A stretch of DNA of 58,066 nucleotides from JAYPWI01 sp038135065 (GTDB lineage Bacteria > Actinomycetota > Acidimicrobiia > Acidimicrobiales > Poriferisodalaceae). The stretch is from contig JAYPWI010000022.1 in the NCBI GenBank assembly GCA_038135065.1, positions 1 to 58,066 on the forward strand, in the 5' to 3' direction. Both the position numbers and the translations under genes were made by a program. Under the pieces are notes generated by a model, which searched no databases, was not told where the DNA came from, and saw only the letters and a program-made list of their open reading frames with translations. Shown here piece after piece: positions 18,875 to 28,276 of the stretch (the stretch's first letter is position 1; each line of letters begins with the position of its first letter).

Positions 18875-19822
18875 TCAGGTGAAGATGCCGAAAATGCCGT
18901 CGTCGAGCAGGCGCTGCATGAAGGCCGGCTCGTAGGCGGACCACGGATCGGCCCGCACCCGCTCGTCGAGGGCGACAGCGTCGTCGCCGACCAGGATGCG
19001 CCACTCCCCCGCCTGCACCCCGTCGAGGATGATCTGGGCGGCCTGAGCGGCCGTGGTGGGCGCCCGGTCTCGGAAGGCTTCGCCCCGGGCCACTACCGCC
19101 GCCTCGATCTGGTCATCGTCGAGATCGTCCACGGGCAGGCCCCGGGCCGCCATCTGCTTGCGGACCTGGGCGACATCGATTCCGCCGTGTTGGGCCACAG
19201 AGTTGAGGGCGATCGAGGTGCCGATGTGCCCGGGCATGCCCCCGTGGGCCGACAGGTGCGGCGCGTGCACCCGGAAGTCGGCGATGAGGGCCTCGGTGAA
19301 CCCCTTCACCGCGAACTTGGCGGCCGAGTACGACGTGTGGGGCGACTGGGGGCCCACCGATGCCCAGAACCCGTTGACGCTGCTGGTGTTGACCACGGCA
19401 CCCCGCGACGACCGGACCAGCATGGGCATGAACGCCCTGCTGCAGTGGTAGACCCCGCCCCAGCAGACGTCGAAGGTGCGCTGCCAGGCGCTCGGGTCGT
19501 CGGCCACGAAGCTGCCCCCACCGCCGATCCCGGCGTTGTTGAACAGCAGGGCGACCGTCTCGGTGTCATGAGCTGTGGCCACTGCGGCCCCGAAGGCGGC
19601 AACCTGGTCCGGGTCGCTGACGTCGGCCACGTGGGCCGACAGGCGGACATCGGAACCGTCGGCCGACACCGCAGCGATCGTGCCGTCCATGTGGTCGGCG
19701 TTGACGTCGCACATGGCCACGTCGTGACCGGCGGCAGCCAGCAAGCGAACGAGCTCACGGCCCATGCCGGTGCCGCCACCGGTGACCACCGCACAACCGT
19801 CGAATCCGCTGAGTCCGCTCAT
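18875..19822 (-). CDS. Short-chain dehydrogenase/reductase
   Basis: 315 residues from the ATG at 19822, with a GAGGGACGAG site upstream. The nucleotide motif is VVTGGGTGMGRE (residues 12-23), the structural motif LLFNNAG is present, and the catalytic Ser and YSAAK (Tyr, Lys) follow. The mid-region (MPGHIGTSIALNS) and helical C-terminal extension (RAPTTAAQAAQIILDGV) resemble SDRs of fatty-acid or steroid catabolism clusters. The substrate is not known. Confidence 0.88.
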   Translation of the reverse strand: MSGLSGFDGCAVVTGGGTGMGRELVRLLAAAGHDVAMCDVNADHMDGTIAAVSADGSDVRLSAHVADVSDPDQVAAFGAAVATAHDTETVALLFNNAGIGGGGSFVADDPSAWQRTFDVCWGGVYHCSRAFMPMLVRSSRGAVVNTSSVNGFWASVGPQSPHTSYSAAKFAVKGFTEALIADFRVHAPHLSAHGGMPGHIGTSIALNSVAQHGGIDVAQVRKQMAARGLPVDDLDDDQIEAAVVARGEAFRDRAPTTAAQAAQIILDGVQAGEWRILVGDDAVALDERVRADPWSAYEPAFMQRLLDDGIFGIFT

Positions 19823-19922
19823 GTTCGCTCGTCCCTCTGAGGTCTCTCGGCCGTCCCGGCCCCAGAGAGATGGTGCCACCTGTGCGCTGCGGCCGATGAC
19901 CGCGGCAGGGGTGGGCTGCAGA

Positions 19923-20531
19923 TCAGCGGCCGACGGCGATCAGTTGCATGGCCTCCGAGCGGGTCGCCTCGGAGAGGAACAGCCCCCGCACGGCAGAGGT
20001 GATGGTCAGGGCTCCGGGCTTTTGAACCCCGCGCATCGACATGCACTGGTGTTCGGCTTCCACCACCACCAGAGCGCCCCGAGGTTCGAGGACCTCCACC
20101 AGTTTGTCGGCGACCTGCGAGGTCAGCCGTTCCTGGACCTGGGGCCGTCGGGCGTAGGCCTCGACCAGGCGAGCCAGCTTCGACAGGCCGGTGATCTTGC
20201 CGCTGTCGCCCGGGACGTAGGCCACATGGGCCTTGCCCACGAAGGGCAGCAGATGGTGTTCGCACATGGAATAGAAGGGAATGTCGCGCACCATGACCAT
20301 CTCGTCGTGGTCGGCCTCGAACTGCACCTCGAGGTGGTGCACGGGATCTTCCCGCAGGCCCGAGAACACCTCGGCGTACATCCGGGCTACCCGCCGGGGC
20401 GTGGCGAGCAAACCGTCGCGCCCGGGATCCTCACCGATGGCCTCGAGGATCTCCCGTACCGCAGCTTCGATGCGGGGCAGGTCGACCTCGCTGGAGGTCA
20501 CGGCGCCGGTGGTGGAACTGGTGTCGGTCAC
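19923..20531 (-). CDS. folE: GTP cyclohydrolase I
   Basis: 202 residues from a GTG. Zinc ligands are Cys90 and His93 in FYSMCEHHLLPF and Cys163 in EAEHQCMSMRG. The GKITGLSKLARLV motif and TSAVRG near the C-terminus are family hallmarks. It converts GTP to 7,8-dihydroneopterin triphosphate, the first step of folate synthesis. The other early folate genes are not adjacent; folC lies 7 kb away. A TANNNT element seven bases before the GTG suggests a leaderless mRNA. Confidence 0.95.
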   Translation of the reverse strand: MTDTSSTTGAVTSSEVDLPRIEAAVREILEAIGEDPGRDGLLATPRRVARMYAEVFSGLREDPVHHLEVQFEADHDEMVMVRDIPFYSMCEHHLLPFVGKAHVAYVPGDSGKITGLSKLARLVEAYARRPQVQERLTSQVADKLVEVLEPRGALVVVEAEHQCMSMRGVQKPGALTITSAVRGLFLSEATRSEAMQLIAVGR

Positions 20532-20538
20532 CCCCGAA

Positions 20539-20544
20539 AAGCTA
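20539..20544 (-). promoter_or_regulatory. Putative -10 element of folE (leaderless)
   Basis: TAGCTT on the minus strand, seven bases before the folE GTG. Transcription would start at or next to the start codon. Confidence 0.5.
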
Positions 20545-20561
20545 CCGGGGCATCGGCTCGG

Positions 20562-21374
20562 TCAGGCCTGCCGTTGACCGCGCGGCCGTCGGAACCGCTG
20601 CAGCCCGCGACGCGGTGCCGGCCCGTCTTCGTGGACCTCGACCGGTGGGACGAGTCGCAGTTCGTCGAGCAGCTCGTCGGCCTCGTAGCCGTAGATGTCC
20701 TCGAACGCCGGGCGGCCGGTCATGCGGTGCTCGGGCACCTCTCGCACGACCTTGTCCATGATCACGATGCTGTCGTACAGATGCATCCCCCCGATGGACT
20801 GGGTCCAATCGTTGACCCCGAACCCGTCTTCTTTCGAGTGATGGCCGTGCATGTCGTCGATGCGCTGGTGCAACCATCCGATGAAAGACCCGCTGTTTCC
20901 ACGACCCCCGCCGTAGTCGGCCCAGTAGCTGGTGTGCAGGTCCTCCACCGCATAGATCCCCCCAACCCGGAGGTGGGGCCACAGATGGGTGATGGAGGCA
21001 ATCTGATGCGGGGGCAGATGGCTTCCGTCGTCCAGCACGATGTCAAAGGGTCCGTAGCGTTCGGCGATATCCGCCAGCACTGCGGGATCGGACTGATCCC
21101 CGACCACGATCTCGATGCCGGGTCGAACCAACGAAGCAACCCTGGGTTCGATGTCGACCCCCACCACGGTCGCTCCAGGCCCGAGGTACTCGGACCACAT
21201 GTGCAGGGATCCCCCCTGAGAGACACCGATTTCGACCATCGTGACCGCCCCGCCGCGGAAGCGCTCGAAGTGGCGCTCGTAGATCGGGAAGTAGTGCAAC
21301 CACTTGTGGATCAGCAGGCCGTCGTTGTGATCGAAATACCGGCGGAGGGCCCCGGGTGCTTCATCGATGGACAC
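20562..21374 (-). CDS. Class I SAM-dependent methyltransferase, demethylmacrocin O-methyltransferase-like
   Basis: 270 residues from a GTG. The SAM-binding motif is MVEIGVSQGGSLHMW (residues about 46-60), followed by VVGVDIEPR and DIVLDDGSHLPPHQI. These match the sugar O-methyltransferase family that includes macrolide-type TylE enzymes. The family also contains many enzymes of cell-surface glycans; no glycosyltransferase or macrolide genes are near, so the acceptor is unknown. The C-terminus is basic (RRGLQRFRRPRG). A TACCCT element six bases before the GTG fits the leaderless pattern. Confidence 0.75.
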   Translation of the reverse strand: MSIDEAPGALRRYFDHNDGLLIHKWLHYFPIYERHFERFRGGAVTMVEIGVSQGGSLHMWSEYLGPGATVVGVDIEPRVASLVRPGIEIVVGDQSDPAVLADIAERYGPFDIVLDDGSHLPPHQIASITHLWPHLRVGGIYAVEDLHTSYWADYGGGRGNSGSFIGWLHQRIDDMHGHHSKEDGFGVNDWTQSIGGMHLYDSIVIMDKVVREVPEHRMTGRPAFEDIYGYEADELLDELRLVPPVEVHEDGPAPRRGLQRFRRPRGQRQA

Positions 21375-21380
21375 GGTCCC

Positions 21381-21386
21381 AGGGTA
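21381..21386 (-). promoter_or_regulatory. Putative -10 element of the methyltransferase gene (leaderless)
   Basis: TACCCT on the minus strand, six bases before the GTG at 21374. Confidence 0.45.
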
Positions 21387-21458
21387 GGGGTCGCTGGTGG
21401 CTTCGTCGGCGAGGGGGACACCCGTTGGGCCCTGCGGGTACGGCTCCCCCGGGAGCGC

Positions 21459-22726
21459 TCAGATCGCCAGCTCGGCGATCCGGCCAACTGGGTGGGCGGC
21501 CGCTGCCGCTGCCGGCAGCGCGAGGCCGAGCACGGTGTCGGCCACGAGACGGCCGGTCATGGGGCCGCGGCCGAAGCCCGAGGAGGCGAGGCCGGCCCCG
21601 ATGACGACCCCCGGCCGCTCCCGGATCGGACCGATGAACGGGATGCCGTCGTCGCTGAAGGGCATGAGACCCGACCAGGTGCGGACCGGTGGGTGGTCGA
21701 CGAGGAACGGGAGCAGGGCTGCTGCGTGGGCGTGGTTCGAGGCGATGCCGTCGCCGTCGACGGTTCGGTCGGCGGTGGGGACCCGGTCACCACCGAAGAT
21801 GACCTCCCCGGTGCGTCGCTGCCGCCCGTACAGGTGACGGGTGACCCGGGGCCCGCGGGGGTGGGTGGTGTGNNNNNNNNNNCACCCCGAAGGATCCCCC
21901 CCCGGGGGGGGGGGGCGCGGCTTTCGGGGTGTGGGGTGCCGGGGGGCGGGGGGGGGGGGGGGGTGGGGGGCGGCTCGGTGGCCGGGGCGTGGGCCCAGTG
22001 ATGGGCCGACTCGAGCCCGGCGATGGTCGACCCGAGGGCAGGGTCGAGGGGCGCGGTGGCCCACATCTGGCCCCGCACCGGGCTGACCGGGATGCGCAGG
22101 CCGAGCATGCGGCCCACCTCGGCGCACCACGCGCCGGCGGCGATGACCACGGTGGCTGCCGAGATCGGGCCCTGGGGGGTCGTCAGCCGGTAACCGGCCG
22201 GGGCAGGGTCGATGGCCGACACGGCCAGCCCGGTCGCAATGCGACAGCCTGCGGCGGCCGCTGCATCGGCGAAGGCCTGGGTGGCGAGGTCGGGTTCGGC
22301 GCAGCCGCCGCCTGCGGTGAACAGACCCCCGACCGCAGCTGGGCCCACGGCCCGCTCGACCGAGCGCAGGCTGTCCCGGTCGACCAACTCGACCCCTGCC
22401 CCGTGCGGGGTCGAGGTCGCCCACTCCCATTCCTGTTCGGTGCCTGCCAGCACCAGTTGCCCGTCGGCCCGGTAGCCGATGTCGACGCCGCGTTCGTGCT
22501 GCATGGTTGCGAACAGCTGGCTGCTCCCCATCTTCAACAGCACCTCGAGGTCGGAACCTCCACCCTCGCCGGGTGCGTCGATCATCCCGGCGTTCACCCC
22601 CGAAGCCTCCCCCGACACCGGGCCCCGATCGACGAGCATCACGTCGACCCCGGCCTCGGCCAAGAACATGGCCGCCGAGCACCCGACGATCCCACCCCCG
22701 ATGACCACGACATCAGCCCCGCTCAT
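21459..22726 (-). CDS. FAD-dependent oxidoreductase of the glycine/D-amino-acid oxidase (DAO) family, interrupted by an assembly gap
   Basis: The N-terminal part from the ATG at 22726 is intact: VVVIGGGIVGCSAAMFLAEAG (dinucleotide fold), an acidic residue closing strand 2, then TVVIAAGAWC and the SPVRGQMWAT motif. Frame is lost in a homopolymer-rich stretch near 21883-21975 and the 10-N gap. It resumes in another frame with GGDRVPT, FSDDGIPFIGP, GVVIGAGLASSGFG and a normal C-terminus at 21459. Both halves are typical of one DAO-family enzyme of about 400 residues, which oxidises an amine or amino acid. The break is most simply a sequence error, not a pseudogene. Confidence 0.75.
21873..21975. 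other. Assembly gap (10 N) with adjoining low-quality poly-G/C sequence
   Basis: Ten N at 21873-21882 are flanked on the right by about 90 bases dominated by G runs, one of them about 16 long. This sequence codes for nothing sensible in the oxidase and looks like read-end error beside a scaffold join. Confidence 0.85.
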
Positions 22727-22786
22727 GGCAACAGTTCAGCAGACAGAACGATGCGGCCGAACGCGCGAGGAGAGAACCGGGACAAC

Positions 22787-22792
22787 TAGCTT
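22787..22792 (+). promoter_or_regulatory. Putative -10 element of the MDMPI-type gene (leaderless)
   Basis: TAGCTT eight bases before the ATG at 22801. Confidence 0.4.
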
Positions 22793-22800
22793 CGGCCGAC

Positions 22801-23541
22801 ATGGATCACGATGATCGGATCGACTCGGTGCGCTCGGCGGTGCGGTACCTGTCCGAGCGGGCAGCCACCCACGGGACGACGCAGGTCCCCAACACCCCGG
22901 CGTGGACGGTGGGCGAGGTGGCAACCCATGTGGGGTGGGCGTTGTGGTTCTGGCGTCACATGATGGACGCCACCCCCAAGGACCAGACAGCTCGCGATCG
23001 TGCCCTGGCCGAAACGCCACCATTTCCCCCCGACCTCGATCCCGACCGCTTCGCCGAGCTGGTCGAACCCGTGCTGGCCCACATGTCGGCCGACGAGGAC
23101 GCCGAGTGCTACGTGTCGATGACCGGCGGGCCGGGATCCCTGGGGCTGTGGGCCCGCCACGCGCTGGCCGAGATCGGTGTGCACCGCATGGACGTCGAGG
23201 CCGCGCTCGGCGAGCCCCATGCGATCACCCCCGACGAGAGTCGCGACGCGGTGGGGTACGTGACGGGTTGTGTGCTGCCCGCGTTCCGTCGGATGACGGG
23301 CGAGGATCCCGGATCCCTGACCATCCAGTTGCTGGACCCGGCCGGCGACCTCGTCGACACCATCGAGGTGGCCTCGGACGGGCCGGGCGACGCTGTGGTT
23401 GCCGGCCCGGCCCAGCAGCTGCTCTTGGCGGTCTGGGGACGACCCCACACCGACGTGCACGTGCTCGAAGGCGACCCCGCTGTCTGGCACACCTGGAACG
23501 ACCTCCCCCGCCGTTCGTTCCAGTTCGCTGCACAGGAGTAG
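22801..23541 (+). CDS. Maleylpyruvate isomerase family mycothiol-dependent enzyme (DinB/MDMPI fold)
   Basis: 246 residues. The N-terminal DinB-like four-helix domain carries the metal-type histidines typical of this family: TVGEVATHVGWAL (His near residue 44) and LWARHALAEIGVHRMDVE (two His near residues 120-127). A C-terminal SCP2-like alpha/beta domain follows (LTIQLLDPAGD ... VVAGPAQQLLLAVWGR). Such proteins are thiol-dependent isomerases or transferases that use mycothiol in actinobacteria. The physiological substrate is unknown. The gene is divergent from the FAD oxidase. Confidence 0.82.
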   Translation: MDHDDRIDSVRSAVRYLSERAATHGTTQVPNTPAWTVGEVATHVGWALWFWRHMMDATPKDQTARDRALAETPPFPPDLDPDRFAELVEPVLAHMSADEDAECYVSMTGGPGSLGLWARHALAEIGVHRMDVEAALGEPHAITPDESRDAVGYVTGCVLPAFRRMTGEDPGSLTIQLLDPAGDLVDTIEVASDGPGDAVVAGPAQQLLLAVWGRPHTDVHVLEGDPAVWHTWNDLPRRSFQFAAQE

Positions 23542-23710
23542 GCCGGGTCAGCTCGGCGCTGGCGGTTGCTGCTGCTCCCCCGTCAGCCACTGCCTCGGTG
23601 TCCCCACCTGGGGCGCGTCGGGGTGAGAGGTCCCTTGCCCCCCGCTGGCCCAGCAGGGGTGACATCGCGACTGCTGAGGGAACGATCAGTTCGGGTGTGT
23701 GTCGGCGCCC

Positions 23711-24430
23711 CTAGCCGTACATCCCACCGTCGACAACGAACTCCTGTCCGGTGCAGTAGCTCGCCTCGTCGGAGGCCAGGAACAGCGCCATCGCGGCCAC
23801 TTCCTCGGGCGCGGCTTCTCGGCCCAGCGGGACACCGCGCAGCATGCGCTCCTTGTCGAACTCGCTGGTCATGTCGGTGTTGATGAGGCCCGGGTGGATG
23901 CTGTTGACCCGGACGTTGTGCGGACCAAGCTCCTTGGCGGCCACCTTGGTCATGCCACGCACCGCAAACTTCGACGCGGTGTACGCCATCGAACCGAACA
24001 GACCCTCGAGGCCCGCGACGGACGAGATGTTCACGATGGATCCCGATTTCTGCTCGGTCATCGCTGGTGCCACCGCCTTCATCCCCAGGAAGACACCCGT
24101 CTGGTTCACCGCTATGACCCGCTCCCACTGCTCGAGCGAGGTGTTCTTCATGGCGGCGCCCAGCAAGATGCCGGCGTTGTTGACCAAGACGTCCAGGCGT
24201 CCGTGGCGACTGAGCGTGCTCTCAACGACGGTGGCCCAGGCCCCCTCGTCGGCCACATCGTGGGGGTAGAAGTCACCGCCGAGCTCGCCAGCGGTGCGCT
24301 CCCCCTCCTCGGTCAACACGTCGGTGACCACCACGGTGGCCCCCTCCGATGCGAACAGTGCTGCTTCTGCGGCGCCCTGACCCCGGGCACCGCCCGTGAT
24401 CAACGCGACCCGACCGTCAAGTCTCCCCAT
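23711..24430 (-). CDS. Short-chain dehydrogenase/reductase (classical, 3-oxoacyl reductase-like)
   Basis: 239 residues from the ATG at 24430. Motifs are LITGGARGQGAAEA, the NNAG motif, SSVAG with the catalytic Ser, and YTASKFA (Tyr, Lys). The ending EFVVDGGMYG is the classical SDR C-terminus. It is most like NAD-dependent alcohol or hydroxysteroid dehydrogenases of this class. No neighbouring gene fixes the substrate. The 168 bases before the next gene and the 233 bases upstream hold nothing recognisable. Confidence 0.88.
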   Translation of the reverse strand: MGRLDGRVALITGGARGQGAAEAALFASEGATVVVTDVLTEEGERTAGELGGDFYPHDVADEGAWATVVESTLSRHGRLDVLVNNAGILLGAAMKNTSLEQWERVIAVNQTGVFLGMKAVAPAMTEQKSGSIVNISSVAGLEGLFGSMAYTASKFAVRGMTKVAAKELGPHNVRVNSIHPGLINTDMTSEFDKERMLRGVPLGREAAPEEVAAMALFLASDEASYCTGQEFVVDGGMYG

Positions 24431-24663
24431 ACCGCCCTGCCTATCACGCCCTCGCGCACCTTGGTTCGGACGTCGCTCTTCCCGGGCACCCTGGGTGTCA
24501 GACCGCAACGAGTTGATCTTCACTTCGTGCGGACGTTTCGGGAGTCTCAACCCCCGGGCATCACGAAGGAACTTTCTTGCTGGGAGCGCCCTCGGCGGCC
24601 GGACCGGCAGCGGCGAGCGAGCAGCGACGGCTACAGCGGCTCGGGTCAGTCGCTCACCGTGTC

Positions 24664-25548
24664 TCAGCTGTTCGGGAACACCTCGGTGATGAACCCCCCT
24701 GATCCTTTGACCGGGTTCTTCGCAGCGGTCTCAGCCTGTTGGGTCGAACGGTCGCGGGGGTCGTGGGGGTCCGACCAGTAGCCGAGGGCGTATCCACCAC
24801 CGGTGTAGCCGACGAGGGCGGCTAACTCGGCGGAGAACCCCGCAGCGATCTCGGGTGGGCAGGAGAGGTACTGGTTTTCCTCTTGGCGAAGCCAGTCCAG
24901 GCAGTAGTCGACGAGCATGCCGGTACGCCGGTCATGCGAGTCGTTGGCGCCGCCTCCGTGGAGGACCGAGCCGGTGAAGATCATCACCGAGCCGGCGGGC
25001 ATCTCTGCCTGCAGGATTTCGTCATCGGTCGCTCTGCGATCGGTATCCCACCTGTGACTGCCCGGGACGATTCGGGTCGCGCCATTGGACTTGGTGAAGT
25101 CGGTGAGCGCCCACATGGTGTTGAACTGTGGCTCCATTTCGGCGGGGAGGAAGCCGCCCCACGCGTTGCGGTCTCGGTGGAGGCGTTGCGCTGTTTCGCC
25201 GGGGCCGATGGCGATCACTTGGGTCAACATCAGTTGGATTCGATGGCACCACGGCTCGAGGAATTGCCGGGCGGCCTCGACGATGAGTTCGTCTGTGGCG
25301 ATGGGGTGCACGGCCTCGGTGTGGCTCAGCATCGCTCCCAGGCGGCAGGTCTCGAAGCCCTCGAAGTCGTCGTGGCCGTTGGCGGAGGTGGCGATCAGCG
25401 GGTCGATGGCGGCCCGCACGTCGGCGAGTTCAGTGGCGGTGAGGCGACCCTCGACGATGCACACGCCCGACTCGCGCAGCGCGCCGACGAGGTCGACTGG
25501 CTCCACGTCACCCCGGAAGCGTGGGATCGAGTCGGTGACGGATGGCAT
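24664..25548 (-). CDS. Phytanoyl-CoA dioxygenase (PhyH) family, Fe(II)/2-oxoglutarate-dependent
   Basis: 294 residues from the ATG at 25548, preceded by GAGGAGAC. The iron triad is His124 and Asp126 in QRLHRDRNAW and His197 in GSVLHGGGAN. An Arg for 2-oxoglutarate binding lies about ten residues further on (SHDRRTG). PGSH in RIVPGSHRWD is also typical. It would hydroxylate an aliphatic or acyl substrate. The protein ends with EVFPNS. It is the last chromosomal gene before the tRNA-Pro island. Confidence 0.88.
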   Translation of the reverse strand: MPSVTDSIPRFRGDVEPVDLVGALRESGVCIVEGRLTATELADVRAAIDPLIATSANGHDDFEGFETCRLGAMLSHTEAVHPIATDELIVEAARQFLEPWCHRIQLMLTQVIAIGPGETAQRLHRDRNAWGGFLPAEMEPQFNTMWALTDFTKSNGATRIVPGSHRWDTDRRATDDEILQAEMPAGSVMIFTGSVLHGGGANDSHDRRTGMLVDYCLDWLRQEENQYLSCPPEIAAGFSAELAALVGYTGGGYALGYWSDPHDPRDRSTQQAETAAKNPVKGSGGFITEVFPNS

Positions 25549-25869
25549 GGCGGGTCTCCTCGCGGCGGTGCTGAGGCTAGTGCCGGGTCGGCGACGCAGC
25601 GTTCGACCCGCCCCGCCACAGTGGGCTGCGGTATGGCTCTCTGCGACGGGGGCCTGCCCCCCAAGGTTGACCAGCACCCCGGGCACGCAGCGTCACTGCA
25701 GTTGAGGCAGGCGCCGCCGGGCCGGGCAAGACGGCCGACCCCGCAAGAGAGCCGCGACCCACGCAAGCTGCGAACCCACACAGCGGTTCCCTCGACCCGT
25801 GGCCGTCAGCCAGCCACAGTCACCCTCACCCAGCCGACCTGAACGGCAATCTGACCAGCCAGTTCTGTA

Positions 25870-25921
25870 GTCGGGAAGACAGGATTTGAACCTACGACCC
25901 CCTGCTCCCAAAGTCGGCGAG
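25870..25921 (-). repeat. Attachment-core copy A (3' part of tRNA-Pro)
   Basis: The first 44 bases match the 3' part of the intact tRNA-Pro (31032-31075) with one mismatch at 25894. They run from the T arm side to the anticodon loop, then diverge. The following TCGGCGAG is shared with copy B but not with the intact tRNA. The terminal CCA is replaced by CTA. This is the chromosomal-side scar expected at the far end of an element inserted in the tRNA. Confidence 0.85.
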
Positions 25922-26500
25922 TCCGGACAGGTCCGCCTGGGTGCACAGACGTGCAGGTCAGAGGGGGTGGCGCAGCCACACACCTCTAGCACGGTCCGCT
26001 GAGCGCCGTAACGGTGTGGCTCACAGATTGGCTTCCAACCAAGAGTCGAGTTGCCCGAAAACCTGCAACTTCCGCGGGCGATGTTTTTTGAGGAACCCTT
26101 AAACGCCCCGACCGATTCGTTTCGTATCTCTCACGAACAACGGAAAACAGCCGCTTCCAGCCGCATCACGACTCACCTGGTGGAATCAAGCCACGAATCG
26201 AACTTCGGCGGATTGCGATGTTTTCCGGTTGTTGTGGGGTGTTGCCCGTACCCAACGCGCCCCAGGACACGCTAGCTCGGGGAGGACGTGCCCGACGCCC
26301 CCGCCCTCGAGGACTGAGCCGCTCGGAGGTCTCAAGCTGTGCCGGGGTTTCACGGAATTACCTAGGGCCATCGAGCCTCTTAGGTTCTCGTCGGAGGATC
26401 TCGCCGGGCTGCGGAGAATGATCCAAGCGGAGCTAGCCCGACGTGACGCCATCGGCGTCGTGTCAGGGTCAACCCCAGGCATCCGGTCCTCAGGCTGCAC

Positions 26501-26506
26501 TAGCAT
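26501..26506 (+). promoter_or_regulatory. Putative -10 element of the pentapeptide-repeat gene (leaderless)
   Basis: TAGCAT six bases before the ATG at 26513, with no Shine-Dalgarno sequence between. Confidence 0.45.
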
Positions 26507-26512
26507 ACTCCC

Positions 26513-27873
26513 ATGGCGTTATTCGGCAGGAAGAAGAAAGAGAAAGGACGCCCGCCCGCCGCTACGGGCGGGCCCCCCACCGTGTCCAACGTTGACCTTT
26601 CCAACGTTGACCTTTCCAACGTTGACCTTTCCAACGTTGACCTTTCCNNNNNNNNNNNNNNNNNNNNNNNNNNNNNNNNNNNNNNNNNNNNNNNNNNNNN
26701 NNNNNNNNNNNNNNNNNNNNNNNNNNNNNNNNNNNNNNNNNNNNNNNTGACCTTTCCAACGTTGACCTTTCCAACGTTGACCTTTCCAACGTTGACCTTT
26801 CCGGCCGCGACCTGTCCGGCGCCAGCCTGTCCGGCGCCGACCTGTTTAGGGCAAACCTCTCCGGCGCCAACCTGTTCGGCGTCGACCTGTCCTGCGCCAG
26901 GCTGTTTAGGGCGAACCTGTCCGCCACCGACCTGTCCGGCACAAACCTGTCCGGCAGCAACCTGGAAGGTGCCGACCTGTCCGGCGCCGACCTGTCCGGT
27001 GCCGACCTGTCCGGCGCCATCCTGTTCGGCGTCGACTTGTCCCGCCTCGACATGAGAGACGCCAGGCTGTTTAGCGCCAAACTGACGGCCGCCAACCTAG
27101 AAGGCGCCAACTTGAGAGGCGCCAACTTGGAAGACGCCAACTTGGAAGACGCCAACTTGAGAGGTGCCAACTTGAGAGGTGCCAACCTGTCCGGCGCCAC
27201 GCTGGCCCGCGCCGACCTAGTAGACGCCGACCTGTCCAGCGCCAACCTGAGAGGTGCCAACCTGAGAGGTGCCAGGCTGGAAGACACCAACGACGACCTG
27301 TCCGGCCGCGACCTGAGAGGTGCCGACCTGTCCGGCCGCGACCTGAGAGGTGCCGACCTGTCCGGCCGCGACCTATCCGGCGCCGTCCTGTCCGGCGCCG
27401 ACCTATCCGAAGCCAACCTTGAAGGCGCCACACTGTCCGGTGTCGACCTGTTCGGTGCGAACCTGACCCGCGCCATCCTGTTCGGCGTCGACCTGTCCCG
27501 CCTGGACCTCAGAGGCGCCAAGTTGCTTAGGGCCAAACTGTCCGGCGCCGACTTGACCTCGGCAAACCTGTCCCACGCCAGCCTGGTGGATGCCAACCTG
27601 AGAGGTGCCAACCTGAGAGGTGCCAACCTGAAATCCGCTAGGATGGCGCGGGCAGACCTGACCGGAGCCAGACTGTTGGGCGCTAACCTGACCGGAGCCA
27701 GCCTGACCGGCGCCAACCTGTCCGGCGCCAACCTGGATCTCGCCGACGTGTCCGGCGCTAACCTGAATGACGCCAACCTGAGCGACGCCACAGGCCTGGT
27801 GCGCGAGCGAGGACCTGGGCCACGGTCTGCGGACGCCACCGGATTCGGTAGCCGACTCGATCCTGACAGTTAG
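26513..27873 (+). CDS. Pentapeptide-repeat protein (right-handed beta-helix), containing an assembly gap
   Basis: The protein starts MALFGRKKKEKGRPP, a short basic segment, and is then almost wholly made of A(D/N)LSG-type pentapeptides up to about residue 430, ending in a short non-repeat tail (RERGPGPRSADATGFG). Such proteins form a quadrilateral beta-helix; some mimic DNA and bind gyrase (MfpA, Qnr), but most have no known role and this one is too long for that class. The first repeats are identical SNVDL units on a 15-base DNA repeat, into which the 100-N gap falls. The apparent frame change across the gap disappears if the true gap is 5+15k bases. It lies between attachment copies A and B. 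Confidence 0.85.
26588..26802 (+). repeat. Perfect 15-base tandem repeat with assembly gap (26648-26747)
   Basis: Four identical AACGTTGACCTTTCC units precede and about four follow 100 N. The array encodes repeated SNVDL. An assembler could not resolve the copy number, so the real length is unknown. Confidence 0.92.
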
Positions 27874-28276
27874 CGACCAGGTCTTGGCTCCCGCAGTGGC
27901 TACCAGTCCGGGGAGTGGGCCGCGCGAGCTGGACCAAACCCGATTAGCTGCTGGTCGGGAAGACAGGATGTGAACCTGCGACCCCCTTGCTCCCAAAGTC
28001 GGCGAGGGTCGTCCACCAACAACCACTCGGGTCCACAGAACCCCAGCAACATCAGGCGTTGCGTTCACCACCGACCATCGACGCCCGAGGATGTCCAACC
28101 CCGCGGCTGTCACCGTGGCTGTCAACGCCAACCGCTACGCACCCGGGCTCGGGCCCACACCGGACCGCCGTGCCACCCGGGCTTCACCGTGTCGCCCCGA
28201 CAACTACACAACCCGCCAGCGCTACAACCTTGTCCCCACGCCTGACACGACACGGCACCAACGGTGAGCACATCGC
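27874..28276. other. Gene-free stretch inside the island
   Basis: About 400 bases between the pentapeptide gene and the convergent collagen-like gene. It contains attachment copy B (27952-28006); the remainder shows no coding sequence or RNA that I recognise. Confidence 0.6.
27952..28006 (-). repeat. Attachment-core copy B (3' part of tRNA-Pro, internal)
   Basis: Matches the intact tRNA-Pro 3' part with one substitution (27970) and one inserted T in the C run. It keeps the encoded CCA, and like copy A it is followed by TCGGCGAG after the anticodon loop. Its position between A and the intact tRNA suggests two related elements integrated in tandem. Confidence 0.85.

Larger units (their letters stand above)
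25549..26512. other. Long stretch without a convincing gene; left end of the tRNA-Pro island
   Basis: About 960 bases hold the first attachment-core copy near 25870 and then sequence that is visibly less GC-rich (26000-26250). A short open stretch at 26360-26460 would read RFSSEDLAGLRRMIQAELAR in one frame and may be a gene remnant, but no start or family can be assigned. Confidence 0.6.

Noticed and set aside
26588..26802. Tandem 15-base repeats considered as a CRISPR array
   Set aside because: The units are perfectly contiguous with no spacers and lie inside a coding frame.
26562..27839. Antisense frame of about 425 codons opposite the pentapeptide-repeat gene, rich in RLAP and RSAP repeats
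   Set aside because: It is the mirror of the repeat units, has no ribosome site and matches no family.
26513..27873. Programmed frameshift or pseudogene in the pentapeptide-repeat gene
   Set aside because: The apparent frame change coincides with the N gap and vanishes for any gap of 5+15k bases.
26513..27873. Qnr or MfpA-type fluoroquinolone resistance protein
   Set aside because: Those are near 200 residues with defined loops; this protein is twice as long, begins with a basic segment and shows no specific resemblance beyond the repeat.
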